From Dehalococcoidia bacterium (GTDB taxonomy: Bacteria > Chloroflexota > Dehalococcoidia > UBA2979), in assembly GCA_009692725.1 (NCBI GenBank), contig SHYP01000001.1:62001-126000 (forward strand): a stretch of 64,000 nucleotides of DNA, read 5' to 3'. The notes beneath the pieces were generated by a model that was given only the letters and a program-made list of their open reading frames with translations, did no database searches and was not told the DNA's origin. Below are positions 40,275 to 52,396 of the stretch, piece after piece (positions within the stretch are counted from its first letter, which is position 1; each line of letters starts with the position of its first letter). The position numbers and the translations under genes are program-made.

Positions 40275-41726
40275 ATGCCCCCGTCCCCGCCACCGACCGC
40301 CCCGGCGTCCGAAGCGCCTGCCACCACGCCCGAGGCACTCACCGCGCCGGCCCCCGCACGCACGACCCGACGCCGCGCAGCGCGGCTCGCGTCGGTGCTC
40401 GCCGCGCTGGCGCTGCTCGCCGCCTGCGGCGACACCCGGGCCGCCGTCGACGACGGCGCTGCCGGCGCGCCCCCGGCCAGCGCGTCCCCGACCGCCATCG
40501 CCAGCCGCCAGTCGACCCCCGCCGCCGTCGACGACGGCGCTGCCGGCGCGCCCCCGGCCAGCGCGTCCCCGACCGCCATCGCCAGCCGCCAGTCGACCCC
40601 CGCCGCCCCCGCCACACCCGAAGCTGCGCGCGCGTTCGCCCACATCCGGCAGCTCGCCGGCGACATCGGCGTCCGCGCCGCGACCACCGACGGCGAGCGC
40701 CGCGCCGCCGAGTACATCCGCGCGCAGCTCGAGGCCGCCGGCTACCGCGCCACCCTCGAACCGTTCGAGGTGAACGTCACGCTCCGCGGCACTGCCACCA
40801 TGACGCTGGCGGACGGCAGCGGCGTGCTGGCGCTCCCGCTCAGCGGCTCGGCGAACGCCAGCGTGAGCGGGCCCATCGTCCCGGTCGGCCTCGGACGCAC
40901 GCAGGACTACGACGTTGCCCCGAGGCCCGCGCGCGGCGCCGTCGTGCTCGCCGCCCGTGGCGAGACCACTTTCGCTGACAAAGCGCGCGCGGCGCAGGCG
41001 GCCGGCGCGGTCGCGCTCGTAATCGCGAACAACGAGACCGGCATCTTCAACGGCAATCTCGGCGACGAACGCGTGACGATCCCAGTGCTCGCCGTCGAGC
41101 GGGAGAGCCTCGCCATCGCTCGTCGCGCGGGCTCCGCCACCATCACTGTCGAGACGGAGCAGACACGCGGCACCTCGTACAACGTCGTCGGCGCGCCGTC
41201 CGCCGCGCCGTGCACCGCCTACATGGGCGCGCACTACGATTCCGTGCCCGCCGGCCCCGGCGCAAACGACAACGCCTCCGGCACCGCGCTGCTGCTGGAG
41301 CTCGCGCGCGTGCGGCGCACAGGCGGGCTCTGCGTGATCGCGTTCGGCGCGGAAGAGGTCGGCCTGCTCGGCTCGCGCGCCTACGCGCGCGCGCACCCCG
41401 TCGCCGCTGCACGCTTCATGCTCAACTTCGACATGGTCGCGAAGCTCACGCGCCCGTTCTTCATCGGCGACCCCGCCCTCACCGCGCTCGGCGCCGAGGC
41501 CGCGACGAAGCGCGGGCTGAGCATCCGCGCCGGCAACTTCGGCCCCGACACGTCCTCCGACCACGCGACCTTCGCCGCGGCCGGCGTGCCCGTGCTGATG
41601 TTCTACAGCGGCGACGACGAGTTCATCCACACCGCGCGCGACACCGTCGAGAACACCTCCGCCGAGCAGCTCGGCAGCTACCTCGCGCTCGCCGCGAACG
41701 TCCTCGACACGCTGCTTGCGCGCTGA
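40275..41726 (+). CDS. M28-family zinc aminopeptidase lipoprotein
   Basis: 483 aa. A basic start and hydrophobic stretch end in the lipobox ALLAAC, so the enzyme is anchored outside the membrane. A disordered linker contains two perfect copies of a 27-residue unit (AVDDGAAGAPPASASPTAIA then SRQSTPA). A PA-type domain follows (about 180-300), and the M28 peptidase with all zinc ligands: GAHYDSVPAGPGANDNASG (His, Asp), EEVGLLGSRAYA (Glu), LNFDMVAK (Asp) and SSDHATFAAAG (His). Likely releases N-terminal amino acids from peptides. Confidence 0.9.
   Translation: MPPSPPPTAPASEAPATTPEALTAPAPARTTRRRAARLASVLAALALLAACGDTRAAVDDGAAGAPPASASPTAIASRQSTPAAVDDGAAGAPPASASPTAIASRQSTPAAPATPEAARAFAHIRQLAGDIGVRAATTDGERRAAEYIRAQLEAAGYRATLEPFEVNVTLRGTATMTLADGSGVLALPLSGSANASVSGPIVPVGLGRTQDYDVAPRPARGAVVLAARGETTFADKARAAQAAGAVALVIANNETGIFNGNLGDERVTIPVLAVERESLAIARRAGSATITVETEQTRGTSYNVVGAPSAAPCTAYMGAHYDSVPAGPGANDNASGTALLLELARVRRTGGLCVIAFGAEEVGLLGSRAYARAHPVAAARFMLNFDMVAKLTRPFFIGDPALTALGAEAATKRGLSIRAGNFGPDTSSDHATFAAAGVPVLMFYSGDDEFIHTARDTVENTSAEQLGSYLALAANVLDTLLAR
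40443..40604 (+). repeat. Perfect 81-bp tandem duplication
   Basis: Copies at 40443-40523 and 40524-40604 are identical in every base I compared, in frame, encoding the disordered linker of the M28 peptidase. Identity at silent positions indicates a recent duplication. Confidence 0.9.
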
Positions 41727-41727
41727 C

Positions 41728-41919
41728 GTGCTGGCTGATATCGCTTGGCTCCTGTACGGCGTGTTCCTAGTGAGCGCCGGCGCATACTCGTGGCGTCATC
41801 GCAGCGGCTTGACGCGCTACCTGCATTCAAGAGCGCGAGCGGCGGGTGCCGCGGCGTTTCTTTCGTTGTTCGGACTCTGGGCGGCGGTGGCCGCGATCGT
41901 GAGCCTCGTCACGGATTGA
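41728..41919 (+). CDS. Small two-helix membrane protein
   Basis: 63 aa from GTG at 41728, one base after the peptidase stop; a TTG at 41716 is the alternative. Two hydrophobic stretches (ADIAWLLYGVFLVSAGAYS and AAFLSLFGLWAAVAAIVSLV) flank a basic loop (WRHRSGLTRYLHSRARA). No ribosome site is evident, so expression probably depends on coupling to the peptidase. Unknown function. Confidence 0.45.
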   Translation: MLADIAWLLYGVFLVSAGAYSWRHRSGLTRYLHSRARAAGAAAFLSLFGLWAAVAAIVSLVTD

Positions 41920-42003
41920 GAGGGCATCGCATGCACCGCCCGGTTGTGCCCGCGCACCGCGCTCCGTAGGATCGCGTAACCCTCCCCCGGGCGCACCACA
42001 ACC

Positions 42004-42654
42004 ATGCAGCTGACGAGCGCACGCACACCCCGCTACCACGTCGCGATACGCGGCGTGCTCACGCACGCGCTGCTCGCCGTGCCGTTGCTGCTCGCCGCCT
42101 GCGGCAACGACGGTTCGCTCCGCGACGCCGACCGCCAGGGCCCGATTCCCACCGCCACGCCCTACGCGCGCCCGCCCACGCCGCTCATCCTCACGCCCGG
42201 ACCCGCCGCCGGCGTCGGCACCGCCCAGGAGATCACGTACAAGGTCGAACCCGGGGACACGCTGCTCGCCATCGCCGGCCGCTACGACACCACCGTCGAG
42301 GCGATCGTCCGCCGCAACAACCTCCCCTCCGCCGCCGAGATCCGCATCGGCCAGGAGCTGCTGATCCCCGTCGGCCCGCAGACACGCGCCCCGTCGACCG
42401 CCACCGCCACCCCGACGCCGCGCGCCGGCACCGCGACGCCTGCCCCCACCAGCACCGCCGGCACCCCCGCCCGCACCGCCACCGCGCCCCCCGGCGGCCA
42501 GCTCTACACCGTGCGCCCCGGCGACACCGCCGGCGCCATCGCCGACCGCTTCGACGTGCCACTCGCAGCCCTCGCCGCCGCCAACGGCCGCACCGTCGCC
42601 TCCCTCGCCGATCTCCAGATCGACGAGCGCCTGGTCATCCCCGCCCCCCGCTAG
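42004..42654 (+). CDS. Lipoprotein with two LysM domains
   Basis: 216 aa. Signal with lipobox LLLAAC. LysM1 at about 79-125 ([20 protein letters not shown], ending IGQELLIP), a Thr/Ala/Pro-rich linker, LysM2 at about 168-214 ([20 protein letters not shown], ending DERLVIP). LysM modules bind N-acetylglucosamine polymers, so the protein should attach to peptidoglycan or related glycans. A TAGGAT box at 41967 gives a leader of about 26 bases. Confidence 0.9.
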   Translation: MQLTSARTPRYHVAIRGVLTHALLAVPLLLAACGNDGSLRDADRQGPIPTATPYARPPTPLILTPGPAAGVGTAQEITYKVEPGDTLLAIAGRYDTTVEAIVRRNNLPSAAEIRIGQELLIPVGPQTRAPSTATATPTPRAGTATPAPTSTAGTPARTATAPPGGQLYTVRPGDTAGAIADRFDVPLAALAAANGRTVASLADLQIDERLVIPAPR

Positions 42655-42790
42655 GCACCGCGCGATCCAGTGCCCCGCACCGCCTCGAGGAGCGCCGGCA
42701 CGCGGCCGAAGACGCCCGCGACCGCTGGCGCTGGCCCCGGATCCGCACGATACTGGCGCGGATCTCACGCCACGGCCCCCGGGAGCACCC

Positions 42791-44338
<1,548 letters not shown>

Positions 44339-44401
44339 CCCCGCGGCCGCGGGCTGGAACCCCGCCGCCGCGGCTCCGGCGGCTACGCACGAGGAGGCGC
44401 C

Positions 44402-45619
44402 GTGGCGAAGATCAAGGTCGCGCATCCCGTCGTCGAGCTCGACGGCGACGAGATGGCCCGCGTCATGTGGGCGTTTATCAAAGAGCAGCTGATCCTGCCC
44501 TACCTCGACATCGACCTGCGCTACTACGACCTCCGCATCGAGAGCCGCGACGCCACCGACGACCGCATCACCGTCGACGCCGCCGAGGCGATCCGCGAGC
44601 ACCGCGTCGGCGTGAAGTGCGCCACCATCACCCCCGACGAAGCCCGCGTCCGCGAGTTCTCGCTCAAGAAGATGTGGCCCTCGCCCAACGGCACCATCCG
44701 CAACATCCTCGGCGGGACCGTCTTCCGCGAGCCGATCATCTGCGCGAATGTCCCGCGCCTCGTCCCCGGCTGGACGAGCCCCATCGTGATCGGCCGCCAC
44801 GCCTTCGGCGACCAGTACCGCGCCACCGACTTCCGCGTTCCCGGCGCCGGCACGCTCACGATGACGTTCACGCCCGATGGCGGCGGCGAGCCGACGAACT
44901 ACCAGATCTTCCACTTCGAGGGCGGCGGTGTCGCGCTCGGCATGTACAACCTCGACGACTCGATCCGCGGCTTCGCGCAGGCCTGCCTGAACTACGGCCT
45001 CAACCGCGGCTGGCCCGTCTACCTGTCCACCAAGAACACGATCCTCAAGGCCTACGACGGCCGCTTCAAAGACCTCTTCGAGGAAGTGTTCGAGGCGGAC
45101 TTTGCGGACCGCTTCCGCGACGCCGGCCTCAGCTACGAACACCGCCTGATCGACGACATGGTCGCCCAGGCCCTCAAGTCCAGCGGCCGCTTCGTGTGGG
45201 CGTGCAAGAACTACGACGGCGACGTGCAGTCCGACATCGTCGCGCAGGGCTTCGGATCGCTCGGCCTGATGACCTCCGTGCTGCTCACCCCCGACGGCCA
45301 GATCGTCGAGGCCGAGGCCGCGCACGGCACCGTCACGCGCCACTACCGCGAGCACCAGCGCGGCAACCCCACCTCGACGAACCCGATCGCGTCGATCTTC
45401 GCGTGGACGCGCGGCCTCGCGCACCGCGCGCAGCTCGACGCCAACGCGGAGCTCGCGCGCTTTTCGGCCACCCTCGAACGCGTCTGCGTCGAGGCCGTCG
45501 AGGCCGGTCACATGACGAGGGACCTCGCGGTGCTTGTCGGCCCCGATCAGCCGTGGGAGACCACGCAACAGTTCCTCGGCACGCTCGACACCCGCCTGCA
45601 GGCGGCGATGGCCAGCTAA
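44402..45619 (+). CDS. icd: NADP-dependent isocitrate dehydrogenase (eukaryote-like subfamily)
   Basis: 405 aa, GTG with GAGGAGG upstream. Oxidative decarboxylation of isocitrate to 2-oxoglutarate. [20 protein letters not shown] and [17 protein letters not shown] are signatures of the homodimeric type II subfamily found in eukaryotes and some bacteria, rather than the E. coli type. Substrate-site [13 protein letters not shown] and metal-site Asp in [13 protein letters not shown] are present. It leads the icd-mdh-fumC block. Confidence 0.95.
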   Translation: MAKIKVAHPVVELDGDEMARVMWAFIKEQLILPYLDIDLRYYDLRIESRDATDDRITVDAAEAIREHRVGVKCATITPDEARVREFSLKKMWPSPNGTIRNILGGTVFREPIICANVPRLVPGWTSPIVIGRHAFGDQYRATDFRVPGAGTLTMTFTPDGGGEPTNYQIFHFEGGGVALGMYNLDDSIRGFAQACLNYGLNRGWPVYLSTKNTILKAYDGRFKDLFEEVFEADFADRFRDAGLSYEHRLIDDMVAQALKSSGRFVWACKNYDGDVQSDIVAQGFGSLGLMTSVLLTPDGQIVEAEAAHGTVTRHYREHQRGNPTSTNPIASIFAWTRGLAHRAQLDANAELARFSATLERVCVEAVEAGHMTRDLAVLVGPDQPWETTQQFLGTLDTRLQAAMAS

Positions 45620-45679
45620 CGCCGCCGCGGCCCTGCCGCCGCCCAGACACTGCTGAAACGCGCCCAAGGAGGCCCCACA

Positions 45680-46612
45680 CTGCGCAAGAAAGTCACCTTC
45701 GTCGGCGCCGGCATGACCGGCGGCGCTATGGCCCAGCTCGCCGCCACGCGCGGCACCGTCGACGTCGTGCTCATCGACATCGTCGAGGGTCTCCCCCAGG
45801 GCAAGGCGCTCGACATCGCGGAGTCCGCCCCGTGGGCCGGCTTCTCCACCCCCATCGTCGGCACCAACGACTGGGCCGCCACCGCAGGCTCGGACGTCGT
45901 CGTGATCACCTCGGGCGTGCCCCGCCGCCCCGGCATGACGCGCGAGGACCTGCTCGGCACCAACGCCGGCATCGTGCGCAGCGTCGTCGCCAACGCCGTC
46001 AAGCATTCGCCCGACTGCGTGCTCGTGATCTTCGCCAACCCGATGGACGCGATGTGCCACGTCGCGCTGCAGGCCAGCGGTTTCGCCAAGGAGCGCGTGA
46101 TCGGCCAGGGCGGCATGCTCGACAGCTCCCGCTATCGCACGTTCATCGCGATGGAGACCGGCGCCTCGGTGAAAGACGTCGCCGCGTGGGTGCTCGGCGG
46201 CCACACGGAGGCGACGATGGTGCCCATCGTCTCCAACGCCACCGTCGGCGGCGTGCCGCTGACGCAGCTCGTGCGCCCGAAGCCGCTCGCCGCACTCGTC
46301 GAGCGCACCAAGCGCGGCGGCGCGGAGATCGTCGGCCTGCTGAAGACCGGCAGCGCGTTCATCGCGCCCGCCTTCGCGACGCTGGAGATGGTGGACACGA
46401 TCCTGCTGGACGAGCAGCGCATCCTCCCCTGCTGCACGCTGCTCACGGGCCAGTGGGGCATCCGCAACGCGTACGTCGGCGCGCCCGTGCTGCTCGGCGC
46501 CGGCGGCATCCAGAAGGTCTACGCGCCCCCCCTCGCCGACGACGAGGTCGAGGCGATCCGCGCGGCCGGCAAAGCCGTGAAGGAGCTGGTTGCGGCCACC
46601 CCGAAGGCGTAG
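45680..46612 (+). CDS. mdh: Malate dehydrogenase (LDH-like), CTG start
   Basis: 310 aa if started at CTG 45680. The first ATG (45713) would cut the Rossmann motif, which reads [17 protein letters not shown] in frame from 45683. No ATG, GTG or TTG occurs in this frame between the icd stop and 45713. A perfect AAGGAGG lies 7 bases before the CTG. Motifs: [14 protein letters not shown] (NAD-binding Asp), [13 protein letters not shown] (substrate arginines), [16 protein letters not shown], and [12 protein letters not shown] with the catalytic His. Interconverts malate and oxaloacetate. An alternative is a sequencing error at the initiator. Confidence 0.93.
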   Translation: MRKKVTFVGAGMTGGAMAQLAATRGTVDVVLIDIVEGLPQGKALDIAESAPWAGFSTPIVGTNDWAATAGSDVVVITSGVPRRPGMTREDLLGTNAGIVRSVVANAVKHSPDCVLVIFANPMDAMCHVALQASGFAKERVIGQGGMLDSSRYRTFIAMETGASVKDVAAWVLGGHTEATMVPIVSNATVGGVPLTQLVRPKPLAALVERTKRGGAEIVGLLKTGSAFIAPAFATLEMVDTILLDEQRILPCCTLLTGQWGIRNAYVGAPVLLGAGGIQKVYAPPLADDEVEAIRAAGKAVKELVAATPKA

Positions 46613-46857
46613 GCGCTCGCGCAGGCGTGCCGACGGATCGGCCCCCGCTGCGCCCGGAAGCGGGGCAGAGTGCACCCGCACTGGAGGGCCAGCGGGGGCG
46701 ACTGCTCCCCGCGCAGCGGGAACGCGAGGGGCGCAGTCCCTCGCACAGAAAGGGGGCGGGCGGGCGGGGCCCCCACCGCGGAGCGGTGTCGCCTGTCCCG
46801 CCTCGGCATTCGTCGACGTACGCGCGCGCACGGCGCGCAACCCCGAAGGGACAAGCC
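46613..46857. other. Intergenic stretch with GC hairpins between mdh and fumC
   Basis: 245 bases without a supportable gene. Hairpins: CCCCGCT/AGCGGGG at 46643-46665 and CACCGC-GGA-GCGGTG at 46774-46788. An AAGGG site precedes the fumC ATG. These may terminate the icd-mdh message. Confidence 0.5.
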
Positions 46858-48255
46858 ATGACCACCACCACCGCCACCCGCACCGAGAGCGACAGCTTCG
46901 GCCCCATCGACGTCGCCGCCAGCGTCTACTGGGGCGCGCAGACCCAGCGCTCGCTCGAGCACTTCAAGATCGGCGGCGAGCGCTTCCCCCGACCGCTGAT
47001 CCGCGCGCTCGGCCTCATCAAACACGCCTCCGCCACCGTCAACGAGCAGCTCGGCAAGCTCGACGCCACGCGCGCCGACGCCATTCGCCGCGCCGCGCAG
47101 GAGGTGATCGACGGCACGCTCGACGACCACTTCCCGCTCGTCGTCTGGCAGACCGGCTCCGGCACCCAGACGAACATGAACGCCAACGAGGTCATCTCCA
47201 ACCGCGCCATCGAGCTGCTCGGCGGCGTGCTCGGCTCCAAGGACCCCGTGCACCCCAACGACCACGTCAACATGTCGCAGTCCTCGAACGACGTGTTCCC
47301 GGCAGCGATGGCGATCGCCACCGCCGAGCAGGTCACCCACCTGCTGCTCCCCAACCTGCGCTACCTGCGCGACGCGCTGCAGGCCAAGTCCACCGCCTTC
47401 GCCGAGATCGTGAAGATCGGCCGCACCCACCTCATGGACGCCACGCCACTGACGCTCGGCCAGGAGTTCTCCGGTTATGTCCACCAGCTCACGAACGGCC
47501 TCGCGCGCGCCGAGAGCACGCTCCCGCGCCTATACGAGCTCGCGCTCGGCGGCACCGCCGTCGGCACCGGCCTCAACACGCACCCCGAGTACGGCGAGCG
47601 CGTCGCGGCCGAGGTCGCGCGCCTGACCGCGTTGCCTTTCGTCACCGCCCCGAACAAGTTCGAGGCGCTCGCTGCGCACGACGCGCAGGTCGAGCTCTCC
47701 GGCCAGCTCAAGACCGTCGCCGCCTCGCTCATGAAGATCGCGAACGACATCCGCCTGCTCGGCTCCGGGCCGCGCGCCGGCATCGGCGAGCTGATGCTCC
47801 CGGAGAACGAGCCAGGCTCCTCGATCATGCCGGGCAAGGTGAACCCCACCCAGTCCGAGGCGCTGACGATGGTCTGCGCGCAGGTCATGGGCAACGACGT
47901 CGCCGTCACCATCGGCGGTGCGAGCGGCCACTTCGAGCTCAACGTCTTCAAGCCGCTGATCGTGTACAACACGCTGCAGAGCATCCGCCTGCTCGGCGAC
48001 GCGTCACGCTCCTTCGCCGACCACTGCGTGGCCGGCATCGTCCCGAACATCGCGCGCATCGAGGAGCTGATGCGCTCTTCGCTCATGCTCGTCACCGCGC
48101 TCGCCCCCCACATCGGCTACGACAAGGCCGCGAAGGTCGCGCACACCGCCCACCACGAAGGCACGACGCTGCGCGAGGCCGCTCTGGAACTCGGCTTCGT
48201 CACGAGCGAGCAATTCGACGAATGGGTCCGACCGGAGGACATGATCCACCCGTAG
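46858..48255 (+). CDS. fumC: Fumarate hydratase, class II
   Basis: 465 aa, ATG at 46858. Interconverts fumarate and malate without an iron-sulfur cluster. Starts with [20 protein letters not shown], then [40 protein letters not shown], and the family signature [13 protein letters not shown]. Catalytic His of [18 protein letters not shown] is present. It converges on frdD. Confidence 0.96.
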   Translation: MTTTTATRTESDSFGPIDVAASVYWGAQTQRSLEHFKIGGERFPRPLIRALGLIKHASATVNEQLGKLDATRADAIRRAAQEVIDGTLDDHFPLVVWQTGSGTQTNMNANEVISNRAIELLGGVLGSKDPVHPNDHVNMSQSSNDVFPAAMAIATAEQVTHLLLPNLRYLRDALQAKSTAFAEIVKIGRTHLMDATPLTLGQEFSGYVHQLTNGLARAESTLPRLYELALGGTAVGTGLNTHPEYGERVAAEVARLTALPFVTAPNKFEALAAHDAQVELSGQLKTVAASLMKIANDIRLLGSGPRAGIGELMLPENEPGSSIMPGKVNPTQSEALTMVCAQVMGNDVAVTIGGASGHFELNVFKPLIVYNTLQSIRLLGDASRSFADHCVAGIVPNIARIEELMRSSLMLVTALAPHIGYDKAAKVAHTAHHEGTTLREAALELGFVTSEQFDEWVRPEDMIHP

Positions 48256-48372
48256 CGCGGCTCAGCGCCCCCGCCTGCTGCTGCCGGCGCGCCGATCGCC
48301 GCCCCGATCGGGCGGGTCCCCCGGCCCGGAGGCCGCCGTCAGCTCGGGCAGCACCTTCGGATGGCGCAGCGA

Positions 48373-48389
48373 TAGGCGCGCTGCGCCTA
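48373..48389. terminator. Hairpin at the end of frdD
   Basis: TAGGCGC-GCT-GCGCCTA, 7-bp stem, overlapping the frdD stop codon; may serve convergent fumC and frd transcripts. Confidence 0.35.
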
Positions 48390-48719
48390 GCCGAACGTGA
48401 CCATCGCCGCCCACACAGTGCCCAGCGCAGCCGCGCTGTAGCTCGCCACCGCCACCGGCACAGCGAGCCCGCTCAGCCCCAAGTCGTACAGCGTGTGGCG
48501 GAAGCGATGCGCCCAGTGGAAGAACGTGACGAACGCGAAGCCCAGCAGCACCAGCCGCACCAGCACATTCCCGAACAGATCCGCCAGTCGCTCGAACTCG
48601 ATCGCTTCGCCCGGTACCACCAGCCCCGTGAGCACGATCAGCACAGGCGCGAGCAGCGCCGCCGCCATCCCACCCGCCGAGAACAGCGACCAGAACAGCG
48701 GCTCGTTCGAAGGACGCAT
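48387..48719 (-). CDS. frdD: Fumarate reductase subunit D (membrane anchor)
   Basis: 110 aa. Three hydrophobic helices: about 15-38, 50-68 and 78-107. MRPSNEPLFWSLFSAGGMAA and FFHWAHRFRHTLYDLGL match FrdD of the E. coli-type quinol:fumarate reductase; the motif with HWAHRFRH lies near the quinone site. No heme ligands are expected in this type (type D). Last gene of frdABCD, 15 bp after frdC. Confidence 0.85.
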   Translation of the reverse strand: MRPSNEPLFWSLFSAGGMAAALLAPVLIVLTGLVVPGEAIEFERLADLFGNVLVRLVLLGFAFVTFFHWAHRFRHTLYDLGLSGLAVPVAVASYSAAALGTVWAAMVTFG

Positions 48720-48734
48720 CGCCGTCTCCGCTCG

Positions 48735-49118
48735 CTACACCAGGAACAGCAGCGCCACGACGACGCTGACGCCTGCCCACGCCACCACGTGCGCTCCGAC
48801 CAGCACGCCCGCAGGCACCAGCTCCTCGCCGCGGCGCACCCGGATCGCCTGCGGCACCGCCTGGAACCACGTCACGCTGTGCAACACCGCGAAGGCGAGC
48901 GTCAGCACATGGAACGCGATCAGCAGCGGCGACTGCAGCAGCTCGAGGTAATCCCCGAACGCCACCTCACCGTCCCGCACCGCGCGCACCAGGCCCAGCA
49001 GCAGCACGACGTACAGCGCGATGAACACCGCCGACAGCTCGCGCAGCATGAAGATGCGATACGACCACTTCGCCAGGAACCAGCTCCGTGTGTGCTGGCG
49101 CGGGTACGGCTTGGTCAT
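48735..49118 (-). CDS. frdC: Fumarate reductase subunit C (membrane anchor)
   Basis: 127 aa with three helices. PYPRQHTRSWFLAKWSYRIF and LRELSAVFIALYVVLLLGLV match FrdC; TLAFAVLHSVTWFQAVPQAI is the second conserved segment. It anchors FrdAB and forms the quinone site with FrdD. Spacing to frdB is 7 bp, so the operon is tight. Confidence 0.88.
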   Translation of the reverse strand: MTKPYPRQHTRSWFLAKWSYRIFMLRELSAVFIALYVVLLLGLVRAVRDGEVAFGDYLELLQSPLLIAFHVLTLAFAVLHSVTWFQAVPQAIRVRRGEELVPAGVLVGAHVVAWAGVSVVVALLFLV

Positions 49119-49125
49119 CGCGCGC

Positions 49126-49920
49126 CTAGCCTCGGTCCCGGCGTCCGCGGGGCATCCACGAGCTGAACCAGCCGAGCGTCGCCTCGACCTTCGCCTGCTG
49201 GATCGCGCCCGCGGGATCGACGTGCTTCGGGCAGACGCGGCTGCACTCGCCGACGAACGTGCAGTCCCAGATGCCGTCGTCCGACCAGATCAGCGGCTGG
49301 CGCTCAGCGTTGCCCTGGTCGCGCGAGTCGTGGTTGTAGCGCTGCGCGAGTGCGAGCACTGCCGGCCCCACGAATTCCTGCTCATGCTGGTACACCGGGC
49401 ACGCCGAGTAGCACAGCATGCAGTTGATGCACATGCTGTACTGCTTGTAGTCGGCCAGCTGCGACGGTGTCTGGTTGTACTCGCCAGCGGCCAGCGGCTG
49501 CTCCTGCTCACGAATGATCCACGGCTTCACCGCGCTCAGCTTCTGCATGAAGTCGTCGAGCTGCACCACCAGGTCGCGCTCGACCGGGAACCCGGACAGC
49601 GGCTCCACGCGGATCGGCCCCGGCAGGAAGTCGCGCAGGAACGCGGCGCAGGTCAGCCGCGGCACGCCGTTCACCATCATCCCGCAGCTGCCGCACACGC
49701 CCATGCGGCACGACCAGCGATACGTCAGCGTTCCGTCCGTCTGGTCCTTGAGGTAGTTGAGTGCGTCCAGCACGACCCAGTCCTCGTGGTACGGCACCTC
49801 GAAGCGCTCGATGTGCGGCCGATCGTCACGCTCCGGATGGTAGCGCGCCACCTCGAGCGTGACCGTATCCGGCGCCGTCCGGGAGGTCGTTTGGGAGCTA
49901 CCGGGGGGGGCGGTGGTCAT
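49126..49920 (-). CDS. frdB: Fumarate reductase / succinate dehydrogenase iron-sulfur subunit
   Basis: 264 aa. The [2Fe-2S] domain has [16 protein letters not shown] and LTC; the C-terminal ferredoxin domain has [14 protein letters not shown] and [13 protein letters not shown], giving the [4Fe-4S] and [3Fe-4S] ligands. Passes electrons between FrdA's FAD and the quinone. Complete length. In frdABCD order. Confidence 0.95.
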   Translation of the reverse strand: MTTAPPGSSQTTSRTAPDTVTLEVARYHPERDDRPHIERFEVPYHEDWVVLDALNYLKDQTDGTLTYRWSCRMGVCGSCGMMVNGVPRLTCAAFLRDFLPGPIRVEPLSGFPVERDLVVQLDDFMQKLSAVKPWIIREQEQPLAAGEYNQTPSQLADYKQYSMCINCMLCYSACPVYQHEQEFVGPAVLALAQRYNHDSRDQGNAERQPLIWSDDGIWDCTFVGECSRVCPKHVDPAGAIQQAKVEATLGWFSSWMPRGRRDRG

Positions 49921-49954
49921 GCTGCCTCCAGAACAGGGGACGCTACGCGGCCCG

Positions 49955-51724
49955 TTAGTGATCGCGCCCGTACACGCGCTCGGCCGGCGGCCACTTCGTG
50001 ATCACGACATCCTTGTACTCCACGCGCGGCGCCGCCTCCGTGCGGTACGCGAGCGAGTGCTTCAGGTACCGCTCGTCGTCGCGCTGCACGTGGTCCGTGC
50101 GCTGGTGCGAGCCGCGCGATTCCTTGCGCTCCAACGCCGAGTTCGCCACTGCCTCCGCCACGTCGAGCATCGCCTCGAGCTCGAGCGCGCTCGTGAGCTC
50201 CGTGTTGAAGCTCAGGCTGCGATCGTCGAGCAGCACGCCCGCGCCGAAGCGCCCCTTGAGCTCCGCGACCTTCACGGTGGTCGCGCGCAACGCGCCCTCC
50301 TCGCGGTAGACCCCGCAGCCCGCCTCCATCGCCTGCTGCAGCTCCGTGCGCAGCGTCACGATGCGCTCCGTGGCGGTCGTGTTGCGAATGAAGCGGCTCG
50401 CGATGCGCTCCTGCTCCGCCGCCGCGAGCCGATCGAGCGCCACCGTGTCGAACTCGCGATGCTCGCGCGCCCACTGCGCCGCACCGCGCCCCGCGCGCGC
50501 GCCGAAGACCAGCAGCTCGGTCAGCGAGTTCGAGCCGAGCCGGTTCGCGCCGTTGATCGTCACGGACGCGCACTCACCCGCCGAATACAGCCCGGGCAGC
50601 ACGGTCGCCGCGTCGATGTTGGTGTCGATGCCGCCCATCATGTAGTGCACCACCGGCCGCACCGGGATCGGCTCGTGCACCGGGTCGACGCCCCCGTAGT
50701 TCTTCGCCAGCTCGCGCACGAACGGGATCTTCTGCTCGATCACCCGCTCGCCGAGGTGCCGCACGTCCAGGTGCACGTACGTCCCGTACGGCCCCTCGAA
50801 GACGTTCCCCTTCGCCTCTTCCTGCATGAACGCCTGCGACAGCCGGTCGCGCGGCCCCAGCTCCATCTCCCGTAGCTGCGGATGACGCGGGTCGCTTACG
50901 TCGAGCGGCGCGCCGAGATCGTAATCCTTGAGGTAGCGCTCGCCGTGGCGGTTCAGCAGGATGCCACCCTCGCCGCGCGCCGCCTCGGTAATCAGGATGC
51001 CCGTGCCCGGCAACCCCGTCGGGTGGTACTGCACGAACTCCATGTCCTTCAGCGGCACTCCCGCGCGGTACGCCATCGCCATGCCGTCGCCGGTCTTGAT
51101 CGCGGCGTTCGTCGTGAACGGGAAGATCCGACCGCCGCCGCCCGTACAGATGATCACCGCGCGCCCCCGGATCGCCCGCACCTGCCCGGTGCGCAGCTCG
51201 ATCGCGGTCACGCCCTGGCAGCGCCCGTTCTCGACCAGCAGTTGCGTCGCGAACCACTCGTCGTAGCGGTGGATCGTCGTGTACTTGAGCGAGGTCTGGA
51301 ACAGCGTGTGCAGCATGTGGAAGCCGGTCTTGTCGGCCGCGTACCACGTCCGCTCGATGCGCATCCCACCGAACGGCCGCACCGCCACGCTGCCATCCGC
51401 CTCCCGGCTCCACGGGCAGCCCCAGTGCTCCATCTGGATCAGCTCCTGCGGCGCCTCCTGCACGAACGCCTCCACGACGTCCTGGTCGGCCAGCCAGTCG
51501 GAGCCCGACACCGTGTCGCGAAAATGATCCTCGAGCGAGTCGTTCGGCTTGATCACCGCGGCGGCGCCGCCCTCCGCCGAGACGGTGTGGCTGCGCATCG
51601 GGTAGACCTTCGAGACCATCGCGACATCGATGTCGGGGAACGCCTCCGCCGCCGCGATCGCCGCGCGTAGCCCGGCGCCGCCTCCACCGACAATCACGAT
51701 GTCGTGCTCAAATGCCGTCGCCAA
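49955..51724 (-). CDS. frdA: Fumarate reductase / succinate dehydrogenase flavoprotein subunit
   Basis: 589 aa from a TTG at 51724; an in-frame TGA lies just two codons upstream, so no earlier start is possible. GAGGGGTGA serves as ribosome site. FAD motif [15 protein letters not shown]; the flavin-linking His is in [14 protein letters not shown]. Substrate-site residues appear in [16 protein letters not shown] and [18 protein letters not shown]. With a full TCA set nearby, the complex may run as fumarate reductase, succinate dehydrogenase, or both. Confidence 0.95.
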   Translation of the reverse strand: MATAFEHDIVIVGGGGAGLRAAIAAAEAFPDIDVAMVSKVYPMRSHTVSAEGGAAAVIKPNDSLEDHFRDTVSGSDWLADQDVVEAFVQEAPQELIQMEHWGCPWSREADGSVAVRPFGGMRIERTWYAADKTGFHMLHTLFQTSLKYTTIHRYDEWFATQLLVENGRCQGVTAIELRTGQVRAIRGRAVIICTGGGGRIFPFTTNAAIKTGDGMAMAYRAGVPLKDMEFVQYHPTGLPGTGILITEAARGEGGILLNRHGERYLKDYDLGAPLDVSDPRHPQLREMELGPRDRLSQAFMQEEAKGNVFEGPYGTYVHLDVRHLGERVIEQKIPFVRELAKNYGGVDPVHEPIPVRPVVHYMMGGIDTNIDAATVLPGLYSAGECASVTINGANRLGSNSLTELLVFGARAGRGAAQWAREHREFDTVALDRLAAAEQERIASRFIRNTTATERIVTLRTELQQAMEAGCGVYREEGALRATTVKVAELKGRFGAGVLLDDRSLSFNTELTSALELEAMLDVAEAVANSALERKESRGSHQRTDHVQRDDERYLKHSLAYRTEAAPRVEYKDVVITKWPPAERVYGRDH

Positions 51725-51829
51725 GCATCACCCCTCGGGCTCTCGATCTGCGGCCGTGCCGCGCGGCGTGCGACAGCACCCGGCGCGGCCTCCGCGCCGC
51801 CCCGACTATTCTCCCTGCTCGCGTCACGG

Positions 51830-52396
51830 TCAAGCGCGCGAGGCAGCGCCTCCGCGCCCGCGCGTCCAGCGCTCGTACAACAGCGCTGCCGCCACGCTCT
51901 TCGCGTCGCAGATGCGCCCGGCGTCGATGGCCGCGAGCACCTCGTCGAACGTATACGCCAGCGGCGCCGAGATGCGCTCGTCCGCGTCGTGCGGCAGCGG
52001 ATCGGCCCGCAGCCCGCGCGCCACGAAGTAGTGGATGAACTCCGTGCAGAACCCCGGCGCCATCCACGTGCCGCCCAGCCGCTCGATCGACGCCGCCGCG
52101 AAGCCTGTCTCCTCGCGCAGCTCGCGCTGCGCCGTCAACTCGGGGGCCTCGCCCGGCTCCAGCGTCCCGGCCGGAATCTCCAGCAGCACCGCGCCCGCCG
52201 GCAGCCGGAACTGCTCGATGAGCAGCCAGCGCCCCGCGTCGTCCAGCGCCACGATCGCCACCGCGCCCGGGTGCTGCACCACCGAGCGCGCGTGCTCCAC
52301 TCCGTCGGCGAAGCGGAAGCGCTGCTCCGCGACGTCGAACACCGACGAGCGGTACACCACCCGGCTGTCGACGATCTCCGCCCGGTCCTGCGTCAC
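51830..52396 (-). CDS. NUDIX hydrolase, ADP-ribose pyrophosphatase type
   Basis: 188 aa from GTG at 52396; an in-frame GTG at 52459 is also open. The NUDIX box is intact: GTLEPGEAPELTAQRELREE followed by TGF. The preceding RWLLIEQFRLPAGAVLLEIP is typical of ADP-ribose pyrophosphatases. It hydrolyses nucleoside diphosphate-sugars as housecleaning. Lies upstream of frdA on the same strand but is separated by 105 bp. Confidence 0.85.
   Translation of the reverse strand: MTQDRAEIVDSRVVYRSSVFDVAEQRFRFADGVEHARSVVQHPGAVAIVALDDAGRWLLIEQFRLPAGAVLLEIPAGTLEPGEAPELTAQRELREETGFAAASIERLGGTWMAPGFCTEFIHYFVARGLRADPLPHDADERISAPLAYTFDEVLAAIDAGRICDAKSVAAALLYERWTRGRGGAASRA

Noticed and set aside
39687..41630. 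Long minus-strand frame opposite the M28 peptidase and the small membrane protein
   Set aside because: No protein-like composition; fully explained by antisense of genes with clear zinc-ligand motifs and a membrane protein.
45713..46612. Malate dehydrogenase starting at the first ATG
   Set aside because: It would delete the first beta strand and part of the glycine motif, and has no ribosome site at a proper distance.
44467..48255. Open frame of about 1260 codons running through icd, mdh and fumC
   Set aside because: Only its last 465 codons are a real gene (fumC); the rest is out of frame with icd and mdh and has Arg/Pro-rich nonsense composition.
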